From Oidiodendron maius Zn (Eukaryota; Ascomycota; Leotiomycetes; Myxotrichaceae): DNA of 64,000 bases. The position numbers were made by a program, and so were the translations under genes. How positions within the stretch are numbered: position 1 is the first letter of the stretch; each line of letters opens with the position of its first letter. Under the pieces are notes generated by a model. It was not told the DNA's origin, did not search any database, and saw only the letters and a list, made by a program, of their open reading frames with translations. The stretch spans positions 138,044 through 202,043 of the forward strand of contig KN832874.1 of the NCBI GenBank assembly GCA_000827325.1. The letters are read 5' to 3'. Below are positions 11,035 through 23,048 of the stretch, piece after piece.

Positions 11035-12666
11035 CTACAACCATTTCCTAGAGTGCAACTCCAAGTGCTGTCGCCTGGCTCTTTGAGCCACAAAAAGCCT
11101 CTCCACTATCGTGATAAGTATCTGCAATACCACAATCCCCAGTTTCACCAAAAAACCCAGAAGACCTAGAATACGCCGTTGCCTCTGGCTGAATGTTTTG
11201 TCCGTTAACTGAAAGGGCAATTTTGCACCGAGGTGATCCTGTGCAACTCTCAAACCGCTCGAAAAGCCATCTTCGTGGAATCCGTACCTCGTCCACGCAC
11301 CACAGTAGCTGATCCCCCGCGTATTCTGGATACGACTTAAGTGCTTCTGGGAACGGACTGTAGACGAGTTGTGAAGTGGATGCGAGTATGTGAAGCGACC
11401 TTGCACGAGAACTGGGTCTGGTTGATGTAAAGGATCGAGAGTCACAAGGACAGGCCCGAATGTTTCTTCGGGGATGCTCTGGAGGATGTTCATGTTGTAA
11501 GTTATGCAAGCCTTGTCTGTGCCGGAAGAGGAGGACGGGGATTCAGCAAGGTAGTTGCAGGCCGACCAGGCTCTCCTGGATTTGGGTATGAGAGAGAGAT
11601 CGGAGTGGAGCACTGCTGTGCTTTTGCGAGTTTGGAATGCAGACAGAATTCGACGTTCTTCATGGTCAGATCCGGGAAAGATTAAGTTGTAGGCTTGATC
11701 GCCATGCGTCGCGACTATTACATGATCGTAAACTTTCGCATCCCCATTCTCAAGATGGAGCAAGACGCGGCCGCCGTCATCGTTGGTTATGGATTGGACT
11801 GGCGTATTAAGGAATAGATGATTAGAGGGGAAGCCTCTCATGACGGCAGAGATATAACTATAAGCACCGTACTTGAGAGTACGCCACTGCGGGCTGCCAT
11901 CTAAAGCCGACAAGATACGGTGCGTCCACCTATACTAATTAGTCAACTAGCCATAGTGGCACATAACGAAACTCACATAAATCGCACTAGAGTAATCGCT
12001 GGAAGTTCTAGTGGACAATCTTCAGGGCTGGTACTCCATGCAGCAGCTGCCCTTGGTATCAAGTAATTCTCTCGAAACGCTCGCGAGTACCCCTTTCGCT
12101 CTAAATACTGTCCGATGGTCTCTAGACGCTGAGAATGATGGCTGCCATTTGCATGCATGCACTCCTCGTTAATTTGTTCAACCATAAACAGGTCGAGGGC
12201 AAACTGATTAAACCGTATGATATCGAATATCATTCTCCACATTTGCAGCGAGAGGAGATTCCTGCGCTGTGCAAAGGCTGCCCTGAGGGATTTCCCTGCC
12301 CACTCGAAAGCGCCGTGATCCCGGGAAACTCCGTATGTCATTTGAGTGGCTACAGTGGGTACATTTATATTTTCGAGGAATGTAGAGAAGTTTGCTATAA
12401 CCTATTAGCATAAGTTTCTTGGTAGGAGAGGAAGTCGTACGATATGTGGCTGTATTGAAAGCCATAAAGCCTGTATCTACCAGTGTTTGATATCTTCCAT
12501 TTCTGAATTCCACCGTATTTGCATGTCCCCCTAATCGATCGGAAGCCTCATACATGTATACGTCGTGGTGAGTGCGATTCAAAGCCCAGAGGGCTCCCAT
12601 GCCAGCCGAGCCACTCCCGATTATTGCGACTTTCCTCCTCGGAACACGCTCTCCGTTGGCGTCCAT
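11035..12666 (-). CDS. FAD/NAD-binding amine-oxidase-like oxidoreductase (COG2907 type)
   Basis: Three exons (12666-12441, 12394-11977, 11929-11035) give 512 residues. The N-terminus has the dinucleotide-binding glycine motif VAIIGSGSAGMGALWAL and the acidic ribose-binding residue in YEASDRLGGHANTV, as in flavin-containing amine oxidases. Mid-protein carries GAYSYISAVMRGFP and VIVATHGDQAY; near the C-terminus GISYCGAWTRYGFHEDGF contains the second FAD-contact region. A hydrophobic helix (about residues 470-490) suggests a membrane association. This family is often encoded beside cyclopropane-fatty-acid synthases and is thought to act on lipids; no such neighbour is present here. Substrate is unknown. 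Confidence 0.8.
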
Positions 12667-13265
12667 GGTTGAAAAGCTAAAATCAAGACGGCAGAGTTAA
12701 AGATCTTATGCGTAGATAAAGCATCACTGCTTTATGTCGTGGAATATTAAGCTATTGGCAGCAAGGAGGGGTATTGCATGATGCGGACTATTCTCGAATA
12801 TAGCCTCTTTGTTAGGTGGAGCAATATGCAGGGAGGTTATACTTAGAGTCCGGTGGCATACGATGCCACACCATCATCAATTGGAAATAGAGATCATCCA
12901 AAGCATGGAAGTGATGACGATATGCTCCGCTCTGTTCGAATCTGGAGGAACATCCTGGCTCGTGATTGTGGCTGGGGATTCGAGGTGACAGTGACGGCGG
13001 GATCTAAGGGATCTACAGGACAATCCACCTTCCAACCTCCAACACCACCACCAGACATTCAACAACATAACGAACCACGACAACAGCCTCCTTCGGTGCC
13101 AGCCCTCTCGCGCATATAAGGCAATACGAGATAGTCACGAAGTGGACAAGAGATCAGCCGTGGCAAGTCCCTGCGACACTTGTAAACAGGCAGCGACAGG
13201 AGTGACACCATCGTGAGAACACCTCTATCGGCTGGCTAGGTCTGAACGACGACTTGAACTTCAAT
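12667..13265. promoter_or_regulatory. Divergent promoter, FAD oxidase / VTI1
   Basis: These 599 bases lie between two divergent starts. An 88-codon plus-strand frame at 12853-13119 shows no domain and is probably leader sequence or chance. Confidence 0.45.
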
Positions 13266-14052
13266 ATGGCGAATCCCCTCGATACCGACGCCGGCTCCGA
13301 GCTGTTTAGCAGTTATGAGGCTGAGCTGAAGCTCGTTCAGGCCGATCTCAACCAGAAACTCGAGCAGATCCCGGATCTGTCAGGAGAGGCGCGAAAGGCG
13401 GCCATCGGACAGGCGAAACGGGCGTTAGAAGAGGCAAATGAGCTAGTGAGTCCATATTACCTTACATTGTGGCAGCGGAGCTAAGATCGTCGCAGCTCGA
13501 CCAGATGCGTCTCGAGAAGCAGAATATCCCAACGACCAGCCGGACCAAAGTAAACCAGCGCTTCCGCAACCACGAATCTGACATCGACGTCTCGAAGCGG
13601 AAGCTCCAGACCCTCTCTGAGGATCGTTCAGCTCTCTTTGGCTCTCGATACTCGGACAGCCCAAACGACGTGCAGCTGGAGCAGCGCCAGCAGCTTTTGT
13701 CTGGAACCGAGAGACTGGACAGAAGTTCGCAGCGGCTGAAGGCCAGCCAAGCACTGGCAAACGATACCGAGGCGGTAGGAGCGAGTACGCTGGCTGATCT
13801 TCATAGACAGAGGGAGACGATCCAGCATACTAGTGATGTGCTGCATGAGAGTGAAGGATACGTGGATAGAAGTGTGAAGACGTTGCGGGGCATGGCCCGT
13901 AGGTAATGCCTCCCTATACCACTTTCTGAATTCCTTGGGCTTGTTGCTGATATTTCCAATGCAGGATGGCTACAAATCGGATTATAACGATTTCCATCAT
14001 CACCGTTCTGGTTCTACTCATTGTCGCTGTTATGATCAGCAAGTTCAGATAG
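13266..14052 (+). CDS. VTI1: Qb-SNARE Vti1
   Basis: Three exons (13266-13445, 13496-13902, 13965-14052) give 224 residues. Residues about 10-100 form the N-terminal three-helix SNARE domain (SSYEAELKLVQADLNQKLEQIPDLSGEARKAAI region). The SNARE helix spans about 130-195, with the zero-layer glutamine in LHRQRETI. A C-terminal hydrophobic anchor (IITISIITVLVLLIVAVMI) is followed by a short SKFR tail, as expected for a tail-anchored protein. Vti1 acts in Golgi-to-endosome and vacuole fusion. An upstream in-frame ATG (13254, MNFN) exists; MANPLD fits the family start better. The tail anchor makes this a likely client of the GET pathway, whose Get2 gene lies elsewhere in the window. Confidence 0.9.
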
Positions 14053-14293
14053 GTCCGTAATGTTCTGGCGTCAGGCGTGGCTTGGAAGGTCGTCTCATGT
14101 TGTACTCTGACTGTAATCGATATCCTTCTTCTTCCAAGATGATTAAACTTCTCTAATGCGGAAGTGCTCGTGCAAGTCAAACACAACAATACGCGAAATT
14201 TTGCATGATATAGACATACTTTATTGACTGGTATCATGTTATGGCGGGACTTAAAATCACCCTACCAGGGAATAGCCGTACTTTTATCCATAT

Positions 14294-17200
14294 TTACCTT
14301 CGACCAACACCTTTTACTCGAGGCGATTTCATAACTCGGCCACCGCTCCGGGCGGTATCATGTCTTCTCCCTTCGCCCAAGCCCCTTCTCCCATTTGAAA
14401 TGCCTCCCTTTCCACCTCTCTGTCCTCCCCTCCCTCTACCCCTCCCTCCTTTAAAGGCATCCCGTGCATTCCCTCTAATATGCTGCTTGACAACTTTAAC
14501 ATCGTCTTCATCAACATCCATTTCGTCGTCATCGCCATCATTCCCCCTCTTATTTGAGAACTTCAACCGTCCTCCTCGACCTCTCTGCACGGCATCTCGA
14601 CCCTTGATAGCATTTACATAGGCGCCCACTCCCCCTTCATCATCTCTCTTGTTAACAGCTGGCGTGTCAATAACCATGGCTTCATTATCACTATCGTCAC
14701 CAAGTAACAGTTTTCCATCCATATCGACCTTAGCCCTTGTCTTGCGGAGCGCTCGCTGCTTCTGCGGTCTCGTCGACGAGATATTGGCCAACGCTCTCCT
14801 GTCAAGAAGATCCAATGGCTCTTCTTCATCCTCCACGATATATGTGTTACCTCCTTTTTTCGAGGTCTTCTTATTCTTGCCTAGCACCTCGTCATCCGAG
14901 ACGTCAGAACCTTCAGACGAGTCATCGCTGCCGTAGACAGCTTCATCATACTCGCTTTCAAATCGGCCCTTTCTCTTCCCGCCGTGCTGCTGATCGCCTT
15001 CCCCATCACTGCCTTCAGCGCCTGTTGCTTTGGTCTCCTTCTGGCGCTTGTTGCGGTCTTTAGTCTTACGGATATTGGCGATGAGCTTGCGGTCCTCTTC
15101 AGGGCAATTCTTGTTCACAACGTCGACCCCAAATCTGCGAATCATTCGTTCAAGGATATGCTTGACCTTGGCCTTGAAATGAGCTTTGTGCTCGTGGCTC
15201 CATACCATCAAGTTTGGAATCAATGTGTTGAGCCGAGGAAGCATGAGAGTCGCTGGTAGACTGATCACACAGACTTTGACAAATCCTAGGACGCTACGTA
15301 CAATCTCGCGGTTGTTGGAAGTGAGAAAGAGGTCCATGGTTTGAACAAGGTCGGTGAGTGTTTCGGCCTTGAGAGACTCCCGGAAGTGATAGAGAATGCG
15401 TGTGAGGGCGGTAATGGACGCAGACACCATGTGCGGCGTGCTCCCTGCCAGACCAGCGCTGACCATGGTGAAATATTCTTCAAGATTTGCAGTAACGGAT
15501 GGTGCGTCATCAGGCATGTGAGATACCTTGCTGTTATCGATCATGGAGCCTGAAGCCGAGACAATTTTCTCGCCCATGAGGAGGAGCAGATCAAAAGCTG
15601 CAGTCCGCGCACGCTCGTTGACTTCTTTACAGGATATGACAACTTCTGAAAGGACTGCTGGAATAAAATGGAGCGAGTCATCAGGGAGGAAGGGAATAAG
15701 AGTTGATATAGCGGATAGTCTGTCTCGCTTCGCTGGGGCAGACACCTTCTCTGCACTGTTGAGGAGCAACTGTTGAAGTTCTGAACTGCGCTGCTGTAGT
15801 GCTAACTTTCCTTGCTCCGATTCAGCAAGGCGTGGAATGAGTTTATACGACTTCTTCTGCAGTTGCGGGTCGTCATCTTTGATAATTATGATTGAAGCAA
15901 TGTTGAACAAAGTGCTGAAACTTTCCCGAGGTAGGTAAATAGATATAGTGATAACCAGATCCATGAGAGTATGGCTCATGGGTGGCATCTTGTCTGCCGC
16001 ATTTTGTTGCTTCTGCTTCTGCTTTTCAGCCTGGGTTTGTGCTCCAGTTTCGGCCAGCGAAGATTCAAGCATTTTGGTGACCCGCACAAAGGTCTCCGTG
16101 AGCTCCGTGGCAGGAGCAATGCTGAGATATGCATTGATACATTGTAATATGTAGCCTCGGAACTGAGGTAAAGTCTGACTGTACACATTGAACAGAACTG
16201 CAAGCATATTGGGGGCGAATGAAGAGAGATGAGCTAAATTCTTCTCAGAAGTAGCTTTGGTGACTCTGCTCTGAAGAACGAGATCTTCATCGGCGTCGAT
16301 GGTTGTGATGGCCTTGTTAGAATCTACTAAGGTCTGGAGAGCTCTGCATATATCAGGCCGTAGATCAGCCTGTTTGTATAGTAGATTAGACACTAGTTCT
16401 GCAAATCCTTGGTCAAAGGCCTCTTCTAGGTCTAGCGGCAGATCGCAGTATCCAGGTAAGATCCCCCATATTTGTTGCACGAGAGTCTCGAAGATCTTGA
16501 TCTCCATAGTCTTTTCTGCGTCCCCATGATCTATGACTCTTTGGAACATTATCTCGCTCAGAGGGACGAGCTCGGACTTGAAATGTCGTAGATTAGTGTT
16601 GCTAACATAGTCTCGCAGTAGAGGAAGTAGCCAAGCTCGCCCAGGTTGTCCAGCTTTTGGTTTCGATAAGTTCAGGGGCAATATAGTGAGCACACTTTCG
16701 GGGCCCATTGCACGGATGGCCTTTCCAATGATTTCATCTGCTTCCTTCTTGCCAGTAAATGAGTCATTCCCTCGCAACTCGCCAATAGTTCTAACAACGT
16801 CTATTAGTATTGGGTCGGCTCGCCAGCGCAAGCCGTCAAACATTGCACCCATTACATTGAAGATTTCCATCCAGGCCGCCTGATACTTGACACTCAGGAG
16901 CTCTACGGCACTTCTTGCAAGTTTTTCCAACACTTTCTCATCGTATATTGATGGCTCGAGAAGAACATTGTCCGGAATGCAGTTTGCCATAAATGAAATT
17001 AAACATTCTGATGAGGATACACGGATATTGTGAGATGTTGAAGCCAAGAAACCGGATATTAAATCGAACAGCTCCGGAAGCTTCTGGAAAGTTTCTTGAG
17101 GTTCGATCTGAGCAGCAACGTCATAGCCTCGTGATAGGACCGCTATCCAAGGTGGGAGAAGTTGGGAATCGTTTTGGGAGGGCCGGAGCTCTGAGATCAC

Positions 17201-18141
17201 TTCTAACAGATGTGGAAGCTTCGAAGAGGACTCATTCTCACTTGCCATGCCCTCGAATATTATCTCGAATACTTCAAAGGCCGCCATTGTCATGTACTCA
17301 ACTCTCGATCTTGAGATATCGAGTAGAGTTTCACACAGGGATTCTATCTTCCTGCTGGGCCAGCCACCAGAAGCCGATGCTACCGTCTTTACTAAGTGTA
17401 GCGAGTGTATTAAAGCTGGTTCGTGTTCTGAGGACCCGCTTCTTCGCTGCTTCTTGGCTTGATTCGATTTAGCAGCAAGATCCTTCAAGCTCCTCAATGC
17501 CGTCTCTGCACACATGTCTGCAGCTGGATGATCAACAGCAGGGCTAGGAGGCGGGTTCTTCAGAACATTGGTCAGCGATTCTTGAGCTCGCTTTCGAACC
17601 TTGGGCCGGTGATCAACCGCCAAAGTCAACAGTGCGGCGATGGCACGCCGAGGCCCAATTTCAGTCTGTGATAATTCCCATGCCTTCGAATCTTGCGCAA
17701 TGAGCAATGACTCAAGACATCCGATCGATGGCCTTAAGATAGGTGCGTCTGCTTCCGGAAAGGATAGCGCAGGAGCAATATTCGCCAGGATCTGGGAGAA
17801 CTTCGACTGCAGCAGAGGCTGCGGGGTATATGGCGTAACAAGGTCGAGAAGGTAGACTAGAGATGTTGCCAAGTCTTTATTAACAACCCCTGAAGCGGAT
17901 ATAGACTGCCGGAGAAGGGCGAGGAGGGCAGTGAAATATCCAGTTGGGGACGCTTCAATTTTTTGGTCCCTTAGAGTATCCTCGACCGCAGACAACACAA
18001 CGGCAGTCTGGACCAGTTAGAGGAGGTACAAACTGGAGGGGAAATAACTACCTGGTGCTGATTTTGCAGCTTAGGTGAACGGATCTTGTCGAGTTTCTCC
18101 TGGAGAGACATTTTGCCAGAGGTTATCAGCTCTTGCGCCAT
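14294..18141 (-). CDS. RRP12: Ribosomal RNA processing protein Rrp12
   Basis: Two exons (18141-18052 and 18007-14294) give 1267 residues, close to the yeast protein's length. The sequence is almost all alpha-helical HEAT/armadillo-like repeats, with the NUC173 region in the first half (around LISFMANCIPDNVLLEP and the following helices). The C-terminal 250 residues are a charged tail: basic KTKDRNKRQKETK, acidic EDEEEPLDLLD, and a final Gly/Arg-rich segment. Rrp12 is a nuclear/nucleolar export and maturation factor for both ribosomal subunits. The start lies in a short first exon (MAQELITSGKMSLQEKL); a second in-frame methionine is 10 residues later. The stop is 241 bases from the convergent VTI1 gene. 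Confidence 0.9.
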
Positions 18142-18594
18142 GTTTCTCGGCGTCTGTCCTGGACGAAAAAAAAAGTTTCCTACAATCGATAAAGCATATC
18201 GATACGCAAATACGGTGGACGAGAGGCACCGCTTAGGTAATTCTAGAGCAAGCGAGACCCTGAGAGAGCTAGTCCTGATCGGGAGCTCACGCCGTGTAAT
18301 GTGGCGTGGGCGCCGTGCCAACGATGAGAACACATCTTGGGACAACATCATTTTCCCTCCAAGCGCAATTTAAACTTCTCCTCCACATCTCCGCCTCCAT
18401 CATCCTCCATTATCGTATTCTTTCTGTTTTGCCACGCATACAATCTTCTCTCCTTTCAATTCAACCTCTATCGACGTCGCTGCATATTAACTTATCGCGG
18501 CTTTCGTCATCGCCATCTGCCTACAAATTTCATATCTACGTGGGAGTAACAGCCTACTTACTGTCTTAACACTTGTTTCCATACATTCGTAGTC
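18142..18594. promoter_or_regulatory. Divergent promoter, RRP12 / thioredoxin-like gene
   Basis: The 453 bases between two divergent starts are CT-rich on the plus strand from 18350 to 18500, which is common in fungal 5' leaders. No gene is seen. Confidence 0.5.
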
Positions 18595-19480
18595 ATGCGC
18601 TTCTCTGCCATTACTGCGCTGGCTCTACCGCTTCTTGCGGCTGCCCAAGAAAACCCCTTGGACCAGATCAAGGCTCAGGCGCAACACTACTTCGATTTGG
18701 TATCTTCTTATATTCCGAACCCGAACAAGGCCCACACCGATGTTGCTGCGCACGCCGCTGCGGCTAAAGCTGGTGGCAAGGCTCTGCATATCTTCACTCT
18801 CGACAACTGGAAGGAGACAGTCTTAGGGAGTGTCAAGCCCGCAAGCTCAAACCCTTCGGAGTGGTGGGTGCTTGTCACTGGAGGCAACAAGACATGCTTC
18901 GGCCACTGCGATGGCATTGAGACTGCGTTCAATGAGACTGCGGCCCTCTTCTCTGCCAATGCCAACGCGCCGCATCTTGCGTACCTTAACTGCGACAACC
19001 AGCCAGTTCTTTGCAATAGTTGGGGTGCTGGACCCCCAAGTCTCTGGGTCATGCACGCATCAGCACAACCATCTCCCGTTGATGTTCGCGTTCTTCCTCT
19101 GAATATTACAACCACCAACGTCAAAACACTTACTGAGATCCATTCCACGAAGTCATGGAAGGAGAAGGCGCCGTATGAGGGTTACTTCCATCCCTTTGAT
19201 GGCCCGCTCGCACAGTACAACCTTGCGGTGCCCATCGGCTATTTCCTGTGGGGGTTTGGCGTCATTCCCAGCTGGGCCTTCATGATTGGTGTATCCTTCC
19301 TCAGCAGATCTATGATGTAAGGAAAAGAAATTCCCAAGCTTTACAAATTTGCTAAAGATGAACAGGAGCAGAAGACTTACACCCAACCCACCTCCAACCC
19401 AAGGCGGAGCAGCGGCAGCAGCCCCTCGCGCTCGCGTAGGTGCTCCTCCTGGAGACGGTGTCAGATACGGGACTAATTGA
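18595..19480 (+). CDS. Secretory-pathway thioredoxin-like membrane protein
   Basis: The preferred model is two exons (18595-19316 and 19366-19480), 278 residues; without splicing the frame stops at 19320 (241 residues). The intron has GTAAGG, a GCTAAAG branch region and an AACAG acceptor, and the second exon adds a Pro/Ala/Gly-rich tail. The N-terminus is a clear signal peptide (MRFSAITALALPLLAAAQ). The middle has a thioredoxin-like beta-alpha pattern (WWVLVTGGNKTCFGHC...LAYLNCDNQPVLCNSWG) in which a C-x3-C replaces the usual C-x2-C. Three or four N-glycosylation sequons and a hydrophobic segment near residues 210-232 suggest a type I ER protein. I recognise it only as a conserved fungal protein; redox activity is inferred and doubtful. 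Confidence 0.65.
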
Positions 19481-19643
19481 TCACAGTAACGGTGGCATCT
19501 TGACGTGAGGGATTGTGAGGGACTAAAAGAAGAGAGGGACATGGACTTGGGCCTTAAATAACAGACTAGGTAGCGATCAATAGTAATTCAATTGGGTATC
19601 AAACTCCGGCCATGCAATTGTTACAGTATTCAATTCCAAACAA

Positions 19644-20254
19644 TCATTTCTGACAAGAGCTCTCCAATCTGCGCAACCCCTCCAAGACCTGTTCTCTAAG
19701 TTGCCCATTTGCAAGCCGGCCATAGCGCAAATCACTCAAGTTCCCGACTGTCCCGCGCATCTGTTCCAGGAGCAAGTCTGCCTCCTCTTCGAGCCGTCGG
19801 ATCTCATCTTCTACATCCTCGGCAGCTGCCTCCATCTCTGGCAGTACAGATGTTAACGTATGCGGTTTGGCCCAAGGGAGGTTTGACGTCTGCCCAAAGA
19901 GCTACCCATAAAGTCAGTATCGCCTCGAGTCACAATCCGAAAAGTCCTTGTACTTACAGCATTCTCAACATCCACCTCGTCATCCTGTTCCTCTCTACCA
20001 GCGGCCCTTCGCGCTCTGACAACAGTGCGTCGCTGTGCAGCCCCACGTTTGACTTCTGTGGTTACGTTGCGGGAGAGTGCGTCCACCAGCTGGGCACGTT
20101 GATGTTGAAGATCGCGATATAGCGTTCGGATCTGGGGGGATGATTGTTGAGAGCGGGGGAAAAGCTCGGTGAAGGCTTTAAGGGAGATTATGGAGGGCAG
20201 GGGTGCAGGAGGAAGGAGGAATGTGGAAAGGATGGTTGCCTCCGTGGGAGCCAT
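19644..20254 (-). CDS. Cnl2/Nkp2-family kinetochore protein
   Basis: Two exons (20254-19958 and 19901-19644) give 184 residues. The N-terminus (EATILSTFLLPPAPLPSIISLKAFTELFP) has the leucine/proline pattern of the fungal Cnl2/NKP2 family, whose members belong to the inner kinetochore (Ctf19/Sim4 complex). The remainder is mostly charged coiled-coil helix: QIRTLYRDLQHQRAQLVDAL, then an arginine-rich stretch, then a long acidic heptad-like region ending in LEGLRRLESSCQK. The length suits the family. Assignment rests on the N-terminal motif and small coiled-coil architecture, so an unrelated coiled-coil protein is possible. CENP-Q, a partner in the same complex, is encoded about 8 kb away. Confidence 0.62.
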
Positions 20255-20739
20255 CGATAGAGAGGAATGCTGACTAGAAGTGAGGAGAATAAAGTGAGGC
20301 TCTCGTTTCCGTACGGGCTTAGTGGATGTAGATGTCCGGGGTGGTAAGTGACACCTCTTTCGGGATATCCAGGGTCTTTGATGCTAAAATGATCGCAGTC
20401 TGATAGAGAGTTTCGCGAAATAAAGGGCATCATACGGCCCCAAGATCATTATCAGGGTACGATATTAGAGAGATTGTCTCTAGATAGAAGCGGAAAAGAA
20501 ACATATGTGTCCCTCCCTCTGTTTGCGATTATGGTTTGTCGACGCGTTTAAACGAGAACGACGCGCTCTCGCTTGTCCCTTTTCGCCTCTCAATCTTCCA
20601 GACTCGTCCATCTTCCGGCTGTCCTCATCATCCGACCTTTCACCCAACCACCACACCTACGTTTCGACAACTAGATTCTTCATCGAATTAGGACAGCCAG
20701 CGTTTAAAACTCCCATTGCATTGTCTTGTTCAAATTACC
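20255..20739. promoter_or_regulatory. Divergent promoter, CNL2 / EAF3
   Basis: These 485 bases lie between divergent starts. Pyrimidine-rich sequence precedes the EAF3 start (20580-20700). No gene is seen. Confidence 0.5.
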
Positions 20740-23048
20740 ATGGCGCCCTCTAAAGCAGGAGCTGCTGCTGCCCCCTTTGAAAAAGAAGAGAGGGTCCTTT
20801 GTTTCCACCACGACATGCTCTACGAGGCCAAAATCCTCGACTCTCGCCCCACGGAGAATGGCCAATCCTTCCAGTACCGCATCCACTACAAAGGATGGAA
20901 GAATACTGTATGTTCATCCTTCTTAATTAGTTATTCTGAACTTCTTCGCTTTCTGAACCCGTGACCTTGTTGTCCTCTAAAGTTGGAGTCTGCCTCGAAG
21001 TCCAGTGACTTTCGAACGGAAGTTGAACCCGGAAATCTACTGCATCGCCTATATCTTTTATTTGCATTGCATGATATATACCCGTCACATTCGGCTTATC
21101 TTGCATTTCCATTTCTGATGCTTCTCCCGACGCAAAGCTCTATCAAGCAGTATCGTTCTGACCTCGTGGTAAAACAGTGGGACGACTGGGTTCCCCAAGA
21201 CCGAGTCCGCAAGTTTACTGAGGAGAATAAGGATCTTGCCGCTCAACTGCATCAGCAGATGAAGGCTCTTCAGCAAAAGGCCCCCAAATCAGCTAGCAAG
21301 AGAGGCGGCCGTGCTAATGGCTCCGACTTCAGCTCTGCTCGGGGCAGCGAGGAGAGACATGTTGCTGCTCAAGGTGGCCGTGGACCACGGCGAAATCGTG
21401 ATTATGACCTTGAACCTGTAAGTGCACGGATGACTTTCTTTGGTTCCGCTTTGTTCTGTCTTGTTTTTTGCCTTGTGTTATGCTCTCCCCCGCGGAGCTT
21501 GAAGAGAGGGATCGTACCCCGCGGGACGGTACCATACATCGGATCACGCCCGTATACTGGACACAACACACCCTGTTAGCTCGAATTCTCGATCTTCCCT
21601 CCCACAATTCTCTGCAACTTCCAGCTCGCCATCTCAACTCGATAGAGCCAATCATCAACGTAAAATGGCTTCCAACAACCTGGAAAATGCTGGAGAGGCC
21701 GAGACAGAGAATGCTCGAAGACTCCCCAGAGATACCATCTCTGAGGACGGGATGAGTGTTCCTCACATTCCAGAAACTGAGCCCAACGCGCTCGCGCGTC
21801 TCAGAGTCGCCAGAGCCTTGTCTGTAAGTTGACCCACCTATTTTGTATTTCGATCCCCTGATCTCACCATTTTATTCAGGCTTACACATCGTTGCTTGAG
21901 GGCGAATCATATGAACAGCAAGGAGCTGCCACCCAATTGTCAGCTGCCAATGTCAATAACAACGGCCTCCCTGCTAGCGACGGTCTACCAAGCCAGGATT
22001 CAGCTGAAGGCAGACCAAAAACCTATAATTGGGACGTTACTGCTCCTGATCATTTGTTCAAATCCCCACCGGAAAATTACACGTACAGCACTACGCGTGG
22101 TACACTGAGGGACCCGTACAAGTATGGGAAAATTGCAGAAGCTGAACAAGCCGCGCGAGATAGGCGAGCTGAGCAAACTGTGGAAGATATCTCTGACGAA
22201 CTACCTAATGTCAACCGTGATACTGAAGAGACTTTTGAGCGTGGCACTGGTTGGACTGCTGAGCCCCTGTACTTCTCAAACGTTCTTGATGCTCATATCG
22301 GGCTCTTTGCTGAGCTTGTTCGCCTGGAAGTGCTGTACTTGGATTATTTTCATTCTGATTCAGATGCTGCATTTGAAAGACGTCTAACACAAATCCAGGA
22401 GCAGGAGTTCCACTCTCGTCCATCAATCAAGATTCCCCTCCCCGATCATATCAAGGCGATCCTTGTTGATGACTGGGAGAATGTCACGAAGAACCAGCAG
22501 CTTGTCCCGCTCCCACACACTACCCCAGTCAGCGTTATTCTAAAAGCCTATCGTGACTCAGAATCCCCGAAGCGCCAGGCTGGCAGTGCCTCGGCTGACA
22601 TCTTGGAAGAGTTTGTTGCTGGACTGAAAGAGTACTTTAACAGAAGCCTTGGCCGCCTCCTACTTTATCGGTAAGTGTATCGAGAGTCCTGAAACTCCGT
22701 TTCTAATTTCGCCGCAGCTTTGAGCGTGCTCAGTACCTAGAAGTCTTTGACTTATGGGCATCAGACAAGCCTGAGTTCGCCGGCAAGACCCCTTCTGACA
22801 CTTATGGTGCCGAACATCTGTGCCGTCTGATTGGTAAGTCACAGCTACTACCACATTTTCAGACCTAACTTTACGCAGTCTCTCTGCCGGAGCTCATTGC
22901 TCAGACCAACATGGACCAGCAATCCGTCAATCGGCTTCGAGAAGAAGTGACAAAACTCACCAACTTCATTTCCAGGAATGCCACAAAGTACTTCGTCTCT
23001 GAGTACGAGACCCCCAGCCAGGATTACATCGACCAGGCACGTTCTTGA
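20740..23048 (+). CDS. EAF3: Chromodomain-MRG protein Eaf3
   Basis: Five exons (20740-20907, 21178-21417, 22399-22670, 22718-22833, 22879-23048) give 321 residues. Residues about 10-85 form the chromo barrel (ERVLCFHHDMLYEAKIL...YRIHYKGWKNT-WDDWVP), a basic Gly/Arg linker follows, and the MRG domain spans about 135-310 (HSRPSIKIPLPDHIKAILVDDWE, GRLLLYRFERAQY, YGAEHLCRLI). Eaf3 is shared by the NuA4 acetyltransferase and Rpd3S deacetylase complexes and reads H3K36 methylation. The second intron is unusual at 981 bases and carries a coding-capable unit of its own, in frame with the MRG exon (listed separately). The acceptor used here has a TCTAAC branch site 10 bases upstream. Confidence 0.88.
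21665..22398 (+). CDS. Coding-capable insert in EAF3 intron 2 (alternative N-terminal exons)
   Basis: An ATG at 21665 in good context opens a 53-codon exon (21665-21823). A normal intron follows (21824-21879: GTAAGT donor, TTATTCAG acceptor). A second exon starts at 21880 and stays open, in frame and unspliced, straight into the MRG exon at 22399. Read through, it predicts a 411-residue protein with the MRG domain but an acidic new N-terminus in place of the chromodomain. The 244 new residues include NWDVTAPDHLF, RDPYKYGKIAEAEQAARDRRAEQ and a C-terminal helix-rich part (AELVRLEVLYLDYFH). I recognise no family. It may be an alternative first-exon set of EAF3 or an inserted gene captured by it; expression is unproven. 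Confidence 0.5.

Noticed and set aside
12920-12950. GTTCGAATC resembling a tRNA B-box
   Set aside because: No A-box, no cloverleaf and no terminator in the right places.
12853-13119. 88-codon frame upstream of VTI1
   Set aside because: Low complexity, in a likely leader, no match recognised.
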